Of a stretch of DNA of 64,000 nucleotides, positions 17,767 to 26,882 are shown piece after piece (position 1 is the stretch's first letter; each line of letters opens with the position of its first letter). Under the pieces are notes generated by a model, which saw nothing but the letters and a program-made list of their open reading frames with translations, made no database searches and was not told the DNA's origin. Both the position numbers and the translations under genes were made by a program. Origin of the DNA: Chryseobacterium sp. Leaf404 (GTDB taxonomy: Bacteria > Bacteroidota > Bacteroidia > Flavobacteriales > Weeksellaceae); assembly GCF_001424145.1 (NCBI RefSeq), contig NZ_LMQM01000011.1, positions 180,476 to 244,475 of the forward strand. Reading direction: 5' to 3'.

Positions 17767-18858
17767 TTAAACGTTGAATCTGAAATGCATGATATCGCCG
17801 TCTTTTACGATATATTCTTTCCCTTCAACTCCCAGTTTTCCGGCTTCTTTGATTTTCGCTTCAGAGCCGTAAGTCATGTAATCATCATATTTGATTACCT
17901 CTGCACGGATAAATCCTTTTTCAAAATCTGTATGAATCACACCTGCAGCCTGAGGCGCTGTCCAGCCCTGTCCGATGGTCCATGCTCTCACTTCTTTTAC
18001 ACCTGCTGTAAAGTAGGTTTGAAGTTTTAACAAATCGTATGCTTTTCTGATCAGACGGTTAACGCCCGGTTCAGTTAAACCCAATTCGTCAAGGAAAATT
18101 TCTCTCTCTTCAAAAGTCTCCAGTTCGTTAATATCAGCTTCGATCTGAGCCGCCAAAACTACGGTTTCTGCGTTTTCGCTTTTAGCCATTTCTTCGATCT
18201 TGGCAATCCAGTCGTTCCCGTTTTTGATTGAATTTTCGTCTACATTACACACGTAAAGAACCGGTTTATTGGTCAACAACTGTACTTCACCAATAATCTC
18301 TGCTGTTGCATCATTCGTTGCAAATTCTCTGGCATTTCTTCCGTCTTCCAAATGCTGCTGTAGGTTCTGAAGCGTTTCATAAGCCAAAATATCTTCCTTT
18401 TTACCGGATTTAATAAACTTTTTAGCTTTTTCAGCAGCTTTCGCCACTGTTTCCATATCTTTCAGCTGAAGCTCGATATCGATAATTTCTTTGTCACGCA
18501 TAGGATCTACAGAACCTTCCACGTGCACAATATTTCCGTTATCAAAACATCTTAAAACGTGAATAATCGCCTCACATTCTCTGATGTTTGCCAAAAACTG
18601 ATTTCCAAGACCTTCGCCTTTGCTCGCACCTTTTACAAGACCTGCAATATCTACAATCTCTACAACAGCAGGAATTACTTTTTCAGGATTGATTATTTTT
18701 TCAAGCTCAAAAAGTCTTTGATCCGGCACAGAAACCGTTCCCAAATTGGGCTCTATGGTACAGAAAGGATAGTTTGCTGATTGTGCTTTTGCATTACTCA
18801 GACAGTTAAAAAGAGTTGATTTACCTACATTCGGCAAGCCTACGATTCCACATTTCAT
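17767..18858 (-). CDS. ychF: redox-regulated ATPase/GTPase YchF
   Basis: 363 residues, the universal Obg-related P-loop protein. G1 GLPNVGKSTLFN near 7-18, G3 DIAGLVKGASKGEGLGNQFL near 66-85, and CNVDE in place of NKxD, the known YchF change giving ATP preference. A coiled-coil arm (about 120-200) and a C-terminal TGS domain with TWTIGQGWTAPQAAGVIHTDFEKGFIRAEV-type sequence complete the fold. It binds ribosomes and is involved in translation and stress response. Standard length. Confidence 0.96.
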   Translation of the reverse strand: MKCGIVGLPNVGKSTLFNCLSNAKAQSANYPFCTIEPNLGTVSVPDQRLFELEKIINPEKVIPAVVEIVDIAGLVKGASKGEGLGNQFLANIRECEAIIHVLRCFDNGNIVHVEGSVDPMRDKEIIDIELQLKDMETVAKAAEKAKKFIKSGKKEDILAYETLQNLQQHLEDGRNAREFATNDATAEIIGEVQLLTNKPVLYVCNVDENSIKNGNDWIAKIEEMAKSENAETVVLAAQIEADINELETFEEREIFLDELGLTEPGVNRLIRKAYDLLKLQTYFTAGVKEVRAWTIGQGWTAPQAAGVIHTDFEKGFIRAEVIKYDDYMTYGSEAKIKEAGKLGVEGKEYIVKDGDIMHFRFNV

Positions 18859-18989
18859 AATTTCGATTCAAAATTTAATATTCAATATTCAAAGTTTATT
18901 AATTCTGGATTCAATTTATTTTTTAAATATTGAATTTTAAACCTTGAATTTTAAGTGTGCAAAGATAAAGAAATTAAAGAGAGAATCAT

Positions 18990-19022
18990 AACAAAAAAAT
19001 CTGCCAGACGACCGACAGATTT
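18990..19022 (-). terminator. terminator downstream of ferritin gene
   Basis: Stem AAATCTG / CAGATTT (18997-19022) with a 12-nt loop, followed on the minus strand by a T7 run; 25 bp after the ferritin stop. Confidence 0.7.
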
Positions 19023-19046
19023 AAGGTTAATTAAATGATTGAGTTA

Positions 19047-19598
19047 TTAGGGATTGGGACCTGTAGCATTCTGTGCAAGTTCGGCATCGTCAGGAAGCGT
19101 TTCCAGAGTTTTATCGAGAGTGAATAAAGATTCGTCGCTTGCTCTGTCTCCTCCCGCGATTTTCAGTTTGTCAATTAAATTCATTGCAAATGTTTCTTCT
19201 TCAATCTGTTCTTTTACAAACCACTGAAGAAAATTCCATGAAGCCCAGTCTTTTTCTTCGAAAGCAATGTTCACAAGATTATATATTGCCGTTGTATTAT
19301 CTACCTCATGTTGAAAAACCATATCAAAACAGTTGGAAAGGCTCGTAGGTTCTGCACCTGGAGCTTCAAGAGCTGTAACGTTAGGCTTCCCGCCTCTGTT
19401 GAGAATGTACTGCATAAATTTTACTGCGTGGTCTCTCTCTTCCTGCGCATGACGGAAAAGGAAATTTGATATTCCACCATACCCTTTGTCGGCTGCCCAG
19501 ATTCCGTAAGAAAAGTATGTTCGTGACTGTAAATCTTCGGTATTCATCTGGTCGCTGAGAGCCTGCTCGAGTCTTTGTGAAAGTCTGTTGGTGTTCAT
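19047..19598 (-). CDS. bacterial non-haem ferritin
   Basis: 183 residues, four-helix ferritin. The diiron-site pattern is visible in helix B (HAQEERDHAVKFMQYI, residues about 50-65) with further Glu residues in VNIAFEEKDWASWNFLQWFVKEQIEEETFA. It oxidises and stores iron as a 24-mer shell. The C-terminal tail (about residues 155-183) is longer and more acidic than E. coli FtnA. Single gene with its own terminator; start supported by the helical domain beginning within 8 residues. Confidence 0.93.
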   Translation of the reverse strand: MNTNRLSQRLEQALSDQMNTEDLQSRTYFSYGIWAADKGYGGISNFLFRHAQEERDHAVKFMQYILNRGGKPNVTALEAPGAEPTSLSNCFDMVFQHEVDNTTAIYNLVNIAFEEKDWASWNFLQWFVKEQIEEETFAMNLIDKLKIAGGDRASDESLFTLDKTLETLPDDAELAQNATGPNP

Positions 19599-19770
19599 AA
19601 CTGTATATTTTTAGTGATGATTCTACAGATACAAAAATGATTCCGTGGAAAGTATTTGACGAGAAAAATGCCAATTTGTAGTGATTCTAAAATGAAATTA
19701 TACTTCAAAAAACTTTGTGAATGTTTAAACATAAATACCACAGAATTCATAGGAATATAGATTAATGACT

Positions 19771-19778
19771 TATATTTG
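19771..19778 (+). promoter_or_regulatory. TAnnTTTG -7 box for DAACS transporter
   Basis: TATATTTG, 16 nt before the ATG at 19795, implying a leader of about 10-12 nt. No clear -33 TTTG. Confidence 0.5.
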
Positions 19779-19794
19779 ATTAAAATCAAAACAG

Positions 19795-20994
19795 ATGCAA
19801 CAGGTTCTAAAAAATTACTCAGGCATTATTCTAGTACTCGTGGGGATTACCGTGGGAAGCATCATCGGGATTGTGGCTCCTGAAATTGTGGCATACATCA
19901 AACCTTTAGGTGATATTTTTCTTAATCTTCTTTTCGTGAGTGTAGTTCCTCTGGTGTTTTTTGCTGTTGCTAACTCTATTGCATCTCTTGAGCAGGATTC
20001 TAAATTTGGGAAGATTCTGCTCATTATGTCTTTTACATTTCTGTTTTTTATACTGACCGCAGCCGTTTTTACTATTGGTGCAGTGTACATTTTCCCGGTT
20101 TCATCGATATCAGGAAGTAAGGAAATCATTGCTGAAACGGCTCAGGAAGAAAACTGGGGAGACAGGATTGTAAGTTTTTTCACCGTTGGAGAGTTTACCG
20201 AATTGTTTTCCCGAAAAAATATGCTGGCTCTGCTCATCTTTGCCTTCCTCACGGGATTTGCAACCAGAAAAGCGGGTGAAAACGGAAAACCTTTCAGAAT
20301 TTTTATAGCTTCAGGATATGAAGTGATGAAAGAGCTTCTGCTAATGATTATGAAAATTGCTCCGATTGGTTTGGGGGCGTACTTTGCCTATCAGGTGGCA
20401 ACCCTGGGACCTCAGCTTTTTGGATTTTATGCTAAACCTTTAGGTCTGTACTACATTGCTGGAATTGTCTATTTTTTTGTATTCTTCACACTTTACGCCT
20501 TTATGGCAAACGGCCAAACCGGAATTAAAAGTTTTTGGAAAAATGCAGTTTACCCTACTCTGACTGCTTTGAGCACCTGCAGCAGCTTTGCCACGATGCC
20601 AACTAATCTGGTAGCTGCCTCCAAAATTGGGATTCCAAGTTCTGTTGCCAATCTGGTGATACCTATCGGAACTACTCTGCATAAAAACGGCTCTTCCATG
20701 TCATCGATTATTAAGATTTATATTGCTTTTCAAATCATAGGAAGAGATTTTTTTGAACCTTCCAATCTTCTTTTAGCCTTAGCAATTACCGTTTTTGTAA
20801 GCATTGTGGCAGGCGGAATTCCCAACGGTGGATATATTGGCGAAATGCTGATGATCTCCGTTTACAGTCTGCCGCAGGAAGCCATCCCGGCTGTAATTAT
20901 TATCGGAACTTTGGTTGATCCTCTGGCAACCGTTTTGAATGCTGTGGGAGATATCGTTGCCGCGATGTTTGTAGGCAGGTTTGTGAAGGTTTAA
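19795..20994 (+). CDS. dicarboxylate/amino acid:cation symporter (DAACS family)
   Basis: 399 residues, highly hydrophobic with about eight membrane segments and two re-entrant loops. The family signature is clear: the serine-rich STCSSFATMPTNLVAASKIG near residues 258-277 (HP1), and PIGTTLHKNGSSMSSIIKI near 288-306 (TM7 with the NGSSM variant of NMDGT), plus LVDPLATVLNAVGD near the end (the D-N pair of TM8). It should import glutamate, aspartate or C4-dicarboxylates, or serine/threonine, coupled to H+ or Na+. Substrate cannot be fixed by reading. Confidence 0.92.
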   Translation: MQQVLKNYSGIILVLVGITVGSIIGIVAPEIVAYIKPLGDIFLNLLFVSVVPLVFFAVANSIASLEQDSKFGKILLIMSFTFLFFILTAAVFTIGAVYIFPVSSISGSKEIIAETAQEENWGDRIVSFFTVGEFTELFSRKNMLALLIFAFLTGFATRKAGENGKPFRIFIASGYEVMKELLLMIMKIAPIGLGAYFAYQVATLGPQLFGFYAKPLGLYYIAGIVYFFVFFTLYAFMANGQTGIKSFWKNAVYPTLTALSTCSSFATMPTNLVAASKIGIPSSVANLVIPIGTTLHKNGSSMSSIIKIYIAFQIIGRDFFEPSNLLLALAITVFVSIVAGGIPNGGYIGEMLMISVYSLPQEAIPAVIIIGTLVDPLATVLNAVGDIVAAMFVGRFVKV

Positions 20995-21103
20995 AATATG
21001 AAAATCACTACTTAAACACCCATGCTGCGCGGTAGAAATCACTGAATTGCAGCAATTAATTATGCAGCAGTAAAGCAACCAACTTGTAATCAGCCGTATT
21101 TGT

Positions 21104-21140
21104 ATAAAAAAAAAGATGAAGCCCAACTGAACTTCATCTT
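21104..21140 (-). terminator. terminator downstream of hemL
   Basis: Nine-base perfect stem AAGATGAAG / CTTCATCTT with a 10-nt loop, followed by eight or more T residues on the minus strand. Confidence 0.85.
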
Positions 21141-21167
21141 AATATTTCTATAATTTTCTGAATGTAT

Positions 21168-22442
21168 TTAAAATTTCCTTACTGCATCCAGGGTGAGATT
21201 GATCTCGGTATCACCGATGGCATCACTGATGAAGTAGGTTTCGTAGCCACTTGGAGGAAGATAAATTCCGTTTTCAAGCATGTGATGGAAGAATTTATTG
21301 AATGTAGAATGACTGGCTTTCTGAGCTTCATCAAAGTCTGAAACCTTATCGGTATCAAAGAAAACCGACATCATCGAACCTGTTCTGTTGATCTTGTGAT
21401 GAATTCCTTTTTCGTTTAAAATTTTTCCGAATTCGATATCTAAAACTTCCGTTGTTTCTGCTAGCCTGTCGAAAAATCCTGAATCATTTTTAATGATCTG
21501 CAAAGTTTTTAAACCTGCTCTCATCGCCAAAGGATTTCCACTTAAAGTTCCTGCCTGATAGACTGCACCTTTGGGCGCGAGACAATCCATAATTTCGTTT
21601 CTTCCTGCAAACGCTCCCACCGGAAGACCGCCACCGATTACTTTTCCGTAAGTTACAAGGTCGGCTTTCACGTTAAATAATTCCTGTGCACCGCCAAAAG
21701 CAAGTCTGAAACCCGTCATCACCTCATCGAAAATAAGTAAAGCTCCGTTTTCATCACATAAAATTCTCAGTTTTTGGAGAAAATCATTTTCCGGAAGAAC
21801 GCATCCCATGTTTCCGGCAACCGGTTCGATAATGATGGCTGCAATTTCGTTATCATTGTCTTTAAAAAGTTCTGCCACCTGCCCGATATCATTGTATCTT
21901 GCCAGCAAAGTATCTTTTGCAGTTCCGGCAGTTACTCCCGGAGAATTGGGATTTCCAAAAGTGATGGCTCCACTCCCCGCTTTGATTAAAAATGAATCTG
22001 AATGACCGTGATAACAGCCTTCAAATTTCACAATTTTATCCCTTCCTGTAAAACCTCTTGCCAGTCTCACCGCACTCATACAGGCTTCCGTACCCGAAGA
22101 AACCATTCTGATCTGGTCGATATTCGGAACATTTTCTGTGATGAATTTTGCGATTTCTGTTTCAAGTTCCGTGGGTGCACCAAAAGAAAAACCTTTCTCA
22201 GCCTGAATCTTTAATTCTTCTAAAACTTCGGGATGGGTGTGACCTAAAATTGCGGGGCCCCACGAGTTGATGTAATCTACGTAAACGTTGTCGTCGGCAT
22301 CTGTAAGGTAAGCTCCTTTGGCAGATTTCATAAAAACAGGAACTCCACCTACAGATTTAAAGGCACGGACAGGCGAATTTACTCCGCCAGGAATATATTG
22401 GTAAGCTTCATCAAATAAAGCTGAACTTCTTTGGTATTTCAT
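21168..22442 (-). CDS. hemL: glutamate-1-semialdehyde 2,1-aminomutase
   Basis: 424 residues, PLP/PMP enzyme converting glutamate-1-semialdehyde to 5-aminolevulinate in the C5 haem pathway. Family blocks are present: [19 protein letters not shown] at the N-terminus, [42 protein letters not shown], the PLP lysine in [14 protein letters not shown] near residue 265, and [11 protein letters not shown]. Standard length. The spacer upstream of the ATG contains TGTTGGGTGTTGGATG words, a low-complexity type seen several times here. Confidence 0.96.
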   Translation of the reverse strand: MKYQRSSALFDEAYQYIPGGVNSPVRAFKSVGGVPVFMKSAKGAYLTDADDNVYVDYINSWGPAILGHTHPEVLEELKIQAEKGFSFGAPTELETEIAKFITENVPNIDQIRMVSSGTEACMSAVRLARGFTGRDKIVKFEGCYHGHSDSFLIKAGSGAITFGNPNSPGVTAGTAKDTLLARYNDIGQVAELFKDNDNEIAAIIIEPVAGNMGCVLPENDFLQKLRILCDENGALLIFDEVMTGFRLAFGGAQELFNVKADLVTYGKVIGGGLPVGAFAGRNEIMDCLAPKGAVYQAGTLSGNPLAMRAGLKTLQIIKNDSGFFDRLAETTEVLDIEFGKILNEKGIHHKINRTGSMMSVFFDTDKVSDFDEAQKASHSTFNKFFHHMLENGIYLPPSGYETYFISDAIGDTEINLTLDAVRKF

Positions 22443-22496
22443 TGATGTTGGGTGTTGGATGTGGGATGCAGGATGGTAAAAAACAATTGCATACCA

Positions 22497-23546
22497 TTAA
22501 TTTCTTGGTTTTTTTGAAATCAGATAAATTAACTGTCCGGCTGAAGGTTTCTGGCCCTCATCCATTCTGTTTTTTGCGTATAATTTGTTGAGTTTAATTC
22601 CGAATTTCTGGGCTATGTCATGCATATCTTCAGAAAGTCCCGCCTGATAGGTTGGTGTAGTTCCGTCAGAATTTTTAGATTCAAGGAAGATGATTTCGTT
22701 TTTCTTTAAAGAATTGGTATTCAGCTCATTCCATTTCATCAGTTTTTCTTCACTGATTTTAAATTTATTGGCAATAAACTGAATATCTGTATCTTCCGGA
22801 ATAATTACATATTTCAAACCTCCATTAGGATGGCTTTTAATTAAAATAGAATTCAGAATTTCTGATTTGGTCTTCACACGTTCCTTTTTGGGAGCTTCAG
22901 CGTACACTTTTTTAGGCGAAGGTGCGGGTTTTGAAGCTTTTTTCTTCTCAACAACCTTTGAAGATTCAAGACTTGCCATGTATGCCTGATCGTCCTTCAA
23001 TCCAGGATACATCTTAAGAATAGCAAAATTGACTTCTTTAGAACTCACCTGATCAAATTCGTAAAGTCTGTACTTTTCAATCTTGCTGATGAGAATGCCT
23101 GCATACCTTGGATTTGTGGCATAACCCGCCTTTTTAAGGCCGTGAGCCCACGCTTTGTAATCTTTCATATCCAGATTAAAAAGGTTGGCGTAATACTTTC
23201 TGGTAGCTAAAAAAACTGAGTGATCTTCATAAGACTGCTTCGGGTCATCATACACTCTGAAACACTCATTGGGAGCGTCATCGGTATGTTTCATCGTCTT
23301 GCCGGTCCATTCTTCTTTACACTTGATTCCAAAATGATTTTTTCCTTCCAGTGCGAGCCGGCTCTGTCCGCCACCCGTTTCCAAAAGCCCCTGTGCAAGC
23401 GTGATTGAGGCAGGAATTTTATATTTTTCCATTTCCTCTACGGCATACTGAGCAAATTTTTGAATGTACTGATCATCATTCGCCCAGGTTTGGGCTGAGA
23501 ATTTAGATAAAACTAAAAGGCTTACGACGGTGAAAAGTCTTTTCAT
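22497..23546 (-). CDS. secreted glucosaminidase with two LysM domains
   Basis: 349 residues. Signal peptide (VVSLLVLSKFSAQTWA, cleavage near 20). A glucosaminidase domain follows (about 25-165) with the catalytic Glu in QGLLETGGGQSRLA and the conserved NHFGIKC, VYDDPKQSYEDHS and AWAHGLKKAGYATNPRYA blocks. A Lys/Pro-rich linker (about 200-225) leads to two C-terminal LysM modules (about 245-287 and 300-345). It would cut GlcNAc-MurNAc bonds during peptidoglycan remodelling in the periplasm. Confidence 0.92.
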   Translation of the reverse strand: MKRLFTVVSLLVLSKFSAQTWANDDQYIQKFAQYAVEEMEKYKIPASITLAQGLLETGGGQSRLALEGKNHFGIKCKEEWTGKTMKHTDDAPNECFRVYDDPKQSYEDHSVFLATRKYYANLFNLDMKDYKAWAHGLKKAGYATNPRYAGILISKIEKYRLYEFDQVSSKEVNFAILKMYPGLKDDQAYMASLESSKVVEKKKASKPAPSPKKVYAEAPKKERVKTKSEILNSILIKSHPNGGLKYVIIPEDTDIQFIANKFKISEEKLMKWNELNTNSLKKNEIIFLESKNSDGTTPTYQAGLSEDMHDIAQKFGIKLNKLYAKNRMDEGQKPSAGQLIYLISKKPRN

Positions 23547-23612
23547 CTTATTATTTTTATTGTTTTAAAAGAAAGATGGAACACTGATGCGTTTCATTTT
23601 TCAGATATAAAT

Positions 23613-24515
23613 TTATATAATTAAATTTCTGTTCTGTTTCTGCAGAAGCAAATTGACTCCTGCAATTCCCTGCAAACCACCGGTGTGAAAACAGAGAATT
23701 TTACTTCCTTCAGGAAAATAATTTTCATCTATCATTTCAAAAACTTTCTGCATCATTTTTCCTGTATAGATCGGTTCCAGCGGGATTCCATACTTTGATT
23801 TAAAGTCATTGATAAAACGGATATTTTCATCACTAATTTTACCATAACCTCCGAAAGCAGCATCAGTTAGATGAAAATTCATTTTTGAAGTTAACTCCGA
23901 AATTTTTTCATCCAATGAAGCATCATCCACTACCTTAAAACCTATAACTTTCTGATTGTCTTCACAAAACTGAGAAAGTCCGGCAACAGTTCCTCCGGTT
24001 CCGACTGCTGTGCAAAGATAATCAAAATCTTTTGTATCTTTATTGAGCATCATTTTAATGCCCTGAACAGCATTTCTATTGGTTCCGCCTTCGGGAATAA
24101 TCAGTGCTTCGGGAAACTCATGTTTTAAAAATTCTGTAAGTTTTTCTTTATGCCGATATTCTTCACGGGAAACAAATTTAAGATTCATTCCGTTTCGTTT
24201 CGCATACACCAAAGTAGGATTAGCACTCCATTTTTGTTCTATTTCCTCGCCACGGATTATGCCTAAAGTATTAATATTAAAATGCTTTCCAACAGCTGAA
24301 ACTGCTGAAATATGATTAGAAAAAGCTCCGCCAAAGGTTATTATTAAGGGATTTTCAGGTTTTAAATCTAAATAATTATTGATATTAAAAAAAAGTTTCC
24401 AGTATTTGTTTCCTGAGATTTCGGGATGAATGAGATCTTCCCTTTTCATAAAGAGCTTCACCTTTCCTCCGATAGGAATTTCTTTAACCGGAATCTGCAT
24501 TTTAGGAATGTCCAT
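23613..24515 (-). CDS. D-cysteine desulfhydrase / ACC deaminase family PLP enzyme
   Basis: 300 residues, fold-type II. The PLP lysine lies in ISGNKYWKLFF near residue 37, followed by FGGAFSNHISA (phosphate loop) near 62-72, IPEGGTNRNAVQG near 140-152 and TAVGTGGTVAGL near 169-180; LCFHTGGLQGIAG closes the site. Family members degrade D-cysteine or ACC; the residues separating the two activities cannot be assigned by eye. A box GAACTTTG lies 4 nt before the ATG, one base off TAnnTTTG. Confidence 0.88.
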   Translation of the reverse strand: MDIPKMQIPVKEIPIGGKVKLFMKREDLIHPEISGNKYWKLFFNINNYLDLKPENPLIITFGGAFSNHISAVSAVGKHFNINTLGIIRGEEIEQKWSANPTLVYAKRNGMNLKFVSREEYRHKEKLTEFLKHEFPEALIIPEGGTNRNAVQGIKMMLNKDTKDFDYLCTAVGTGGTVAGLSQFCEDNQKVIGFKVVDDASLDEKISELTSKMNFHLTDAAFGGYGKISDENIRFINDFKSKYGIPLEPIYTGKMMQKVFEMIDENYFPEGSKILCFHTGGLQGIAGVNLLLQKQNRNLII

Positions 24516-24596
24516 GATGCAAAGTTCTCTTTTTTATTTTAAATAATTTGTTCCGATCCTACTGTATTCGTAGAATTAATCTGAAAGCAAGTGAAT

Positions 24597-24929
24597 CTAA
24601 TCTCTTAGATACTTACGAAATCCCCAGAACTTTCTTTTTTTCAGGTAATTCAAATCATGCTCCATCGAGTAGGCTTCACGTTCAAAAGATATTCTGCGAT
24701 AGGCTTTGTGACTGTTTTTAAGCTTAAAAAGCCAGTAGTAAAATTCAAACAGATAAGCGATGTAGAAGAAAATAATAAGTAACTCCAATTGCTGCCGCAA
24801 ATGAATTTTTTCATGATTGATCAGTATTTTATTTTTCTTATCTTCGGGATTCCTAATAAATATAAACGGAAAAAGTGTTATGCCACTTATTTTCAAGCGT
24901 TTTAGAGGTTTTTGGCATACAATTATCAT
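24597..24929 (-). CDS. small membrane protein with HExxH-like motif
   Basis: 110 residues from the ATG giving MIIVCQKPLKRLK; a longer TTG frame overlaps the divergent gene and is rejected. The sequence has KILINHEKIHLRQQLELL near residues 38-55, an HExxH-like metalloprotease motif (HEKIH), followed by a hydrophobic helix (IIFFYIAYLFEFYYWLF) and FEREAY, reminiscent of the third ligand of M56-type peptidases. Small conserved Bacteroidetes proteins of this shape exist; proteolytic activity is not demonstrated. A TATATTTG box lies 5 nt before the ATG. Confidence 0.75.
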   Translation of the reverse strand: MIIVCQKPLKRLKISGITLFPFIFIRNPEDKKNKILINHEKIHLRQQLELLIIFFYIAYLFEFYYWLFKLKNSHKAYRRISFEREAYSMEHDLNYLKKRKFWGFRKYLRD

Positions 24930-24934
24930 AAACA

Positions 24935-24942
24935 CAAATATA
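24935..24942 (-). promoter_or_regulatory. TAnnTTTG box, probable leaderless start (24929 gene)
   Basis: Minus-strand TATATTTG ending 5 nt before the ATG at 24929. It supports the chosen start codon and puts the transcription start at or within it. Confidence 0.55.
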
Positions 24943-24954
24943 TAGGTTTTTTGA

Positions 24955-25152
<198 letters not shown>

Positions 25153-25157
25153 ATAAA

Positions 25158-25688
25158 ATGAAGAAATATATTTTTATTCTACTTGCAGCAAGCTTAGGTC
25201 TTGCATCGTGCAGCCCGTTTCAGGTAAGATCAGATTATGCTCAGACCGCTACTTTCAGCAATTACAGAACGTACAAACTGAGAATTGATGATCTGAAAAT
25301 AAACGATATCGATAAAGACAGAGTTTTAAATGAATTATCAAAACAGCTGCAGGCAAAAGGTTTGCAGTCTGGCGAAAATCCTGATGTAATCATTAACGTG
25401 AAAGCCAATCACAAAAAAATCACTGATATCAACACCACCAATCCGTACGGAGGAATGTGGGGCTGGGGCGGCGGTTTTGGTTGGGGAATCGGGATGAACA
25501 GAACCTGGACGAGCAATTACAACGAAGGCGCTATCATCGTTGATATGGTAGATGCGAGAACGCAAAAGTTGGTATGGCAGGGCATCGGAAGCGGTATTTC
25601 TGTTGACAGACCTAAAGCCAAGCAGAAGCAAATTCCTCAGATTATGTCTGAAATTATGGCAAACTATCCTCCGGGAATGAAGAAATAA
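25158..25688 (+). CDS. DUF4136 lipoprotein
   Basis: 176 residues. Lipoprotein signal with LGLASCS lipobox (Cys at about residue 18). The DUF4136 pattern follows: SDYAQTATFSNYRTYKL, an N-terminal domain with DVIINVKA and a Gly/Trp-rich loop (GGMWGWGGGFGWGIGMN, residues about 95-111), then EGAIIVDMVDARTQKLVWQGIGSG. Outer or inner membrane anchored, function unknown. Followed by a strong bidirectional terminator. Confidence 0.88.
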   Translation: MKKYIFILLAASLGLASCSPFQVRSDYAQTATFSNYRTYKLRIDDLKINDIDKDRVLNELSKQLQAKGLQSGENPDVIINVKANHKKITDINTTNPYGGMWGWGGGFGWGIGMNRTWTSNYNEGAIIVDMVDARTQKLVWQGIGSGISVDRPKAKQKQIPQIMSEIMANYPPGMKK

Positions 25689-25689
25689 C

Positions 25690-25723
25690 AAAAAAGCGGT
25701 TTTCAACAAACCGCTTTTTTTTA
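25690..25723. terminator. bidirectional terminator
   Basis: Twelve-base perfect stem AAAAAGCGGTTT / AAACCGCTTTTT with a 5-nt loop and T tracts in both directions; it separates the convergent DUF4136 and SPFH genes. Confidence 0.88.
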
Positions 25724-25738
25724 TTCCTTTTTTGAAAA

Positions 25739-26647
25739 TTATTTTTTAGGTGGAAGATTCAAATCATCCAGATTTTGCGTGGCAGCCATGGAAACCACTA
25801 AATCATTCAACATAGAACTTGCTGCAGTTGGTGAATTTGGCAACAAAACCAAATTACTTCTGTTATTAGCTCCAATCGATTGAAGAGTATCATAATGCTG
25901 CGTAACCACTATTAAAGCAGAAGCTTCCTGAGGTTTGATATTCACAGAATTCAGCATGTGAACCGATTCCTGAAGACCTTTTGCAATTTCTCTTCTCTGG
26001 TCTGCAATCCCCTGCCCCTGAAGTTTTTTAGATTCTGCTTCAGCCTTTGCAACAGCTACAATTCTTATTCTTTGCGCTTCAGATTCATATTCAGCAGCTG
26101 TTTTTTCTCTTTCAGCAGCGTTGATTCTGTTCATCGCATGTTTCACCTGCTCATCCGGATCAATATCTGTCACCAAAGCTTTGATAATATCATATCCATA
26201 ACTTTGCATTGCTTCCTGCAATTCACTTTTTACCGCAATAGCGATATCATCTTTTCTAACGAAAACATCATCTAATTTCGTTTTTGGAACTTCAGCACGC
26301 ACAACGTCGAATACATAAGAAGTAATCTGATTTTCAGGATTTTCCAAACGGTAATAAGCGTCTTTTACATTTTCTCTGATCACCTGATACTGCACGGAAA
26401 CTTTCATTTTAATAAATACGTTATCCAAAGTTTTGGTGTCTATAATAACATCCAACTGTTGGATTCTCAGATTCAGACGTTTCGCAATCTGATCGAGAAA
26501 AGGAATCTTCAGATGTAAACCTGCGTGGCTTACTTTCAAGAATTTACCCAATCTTTCCACAACCGCAGCAGATTCCTGCTTTACGGTGAAAAACGAGGCA
26601 AATAAAGTGATCAGTCCGAAAAAGACCAGAATACCTAAATAAATCAT
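25739..26647 (-). CDS. SPFH/band-7 membrane protein (paraslipin-like)
   Basis: 302 residues. One N-terminal membrane segment (IYLGILVFFGLITLFASFF) followed by the band-7 domain (ESAAVVERLGKFLKVSHAGLHLKIPFLDQIAKR to about residue 190) and a long Glu/Ala-rich coiled coil (AAEREKTAAEYESEAQRIRIVAVAKAEAESKKL, about 175-215). The C-terminus ends in a hydrophobic Ser/Ala region. SPFH proteins form large membrane rings that organise lipid domains and proteases. No NfeD partner is adjacent. Confidence 0.9.
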   Translation of the reverse strand: MIYLGILVFFGLITLFASFFTVKQESAAVVERLGKFLKVSHAGLHLKIPFLDQIAKRLNLRIQQLDVIIDTKTLDNVFIKMKVSVQYQVIRENVKDAYYRLENPENQITSYVFDVVRAEVPKTKLDDVFVRKDDIAIAVKSELQEAMQSYGYDIIKALVTDIDPDEQVKHAMNRINAAEREKTAAEYESEAQRIRIVAVAKAEAESKKLQGQGIADQRREIAKGLQESVHMLNSVNIKPQEASALIVVTQHYDTLQSIGANNRSNLVLLPNSPTAASSMLNDLVVSMAATQNLDDLNLPPKK

Positions 26648-26806
26648 AGAATATATTTTAACAGTTAATTTTTAAATATACACAAAATTTATTTTTTTTA
26701 CGAATTTTCACCAACATACTTTATTTTTTTATACATTTACGTAAACAATAACGCAAAAACTAAACATCGAGCAACTGTACAATTTCATGTTCTTATGAAA
26801 ATTGAA

Positions 26807-26829
26807 TTTCCGGCTTTGAGGACCGGAAA
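26807..26829 (+). other. hairpin in the leader of the double-protease gene
   Basis: Seven-base stem TTTCCGG / CCGGAAA with a 9-nt loop, 54 bp upstream of the 26883 ATG. No T tract follows directly. It might shape mRNA stability or translation; chance is possible. Confidence 0.35.
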
Positions 26830-26882
26830 AGACTATAAAAATTCCAATTTTTTTCAAATAAAAACTAAACACCAAACCACTT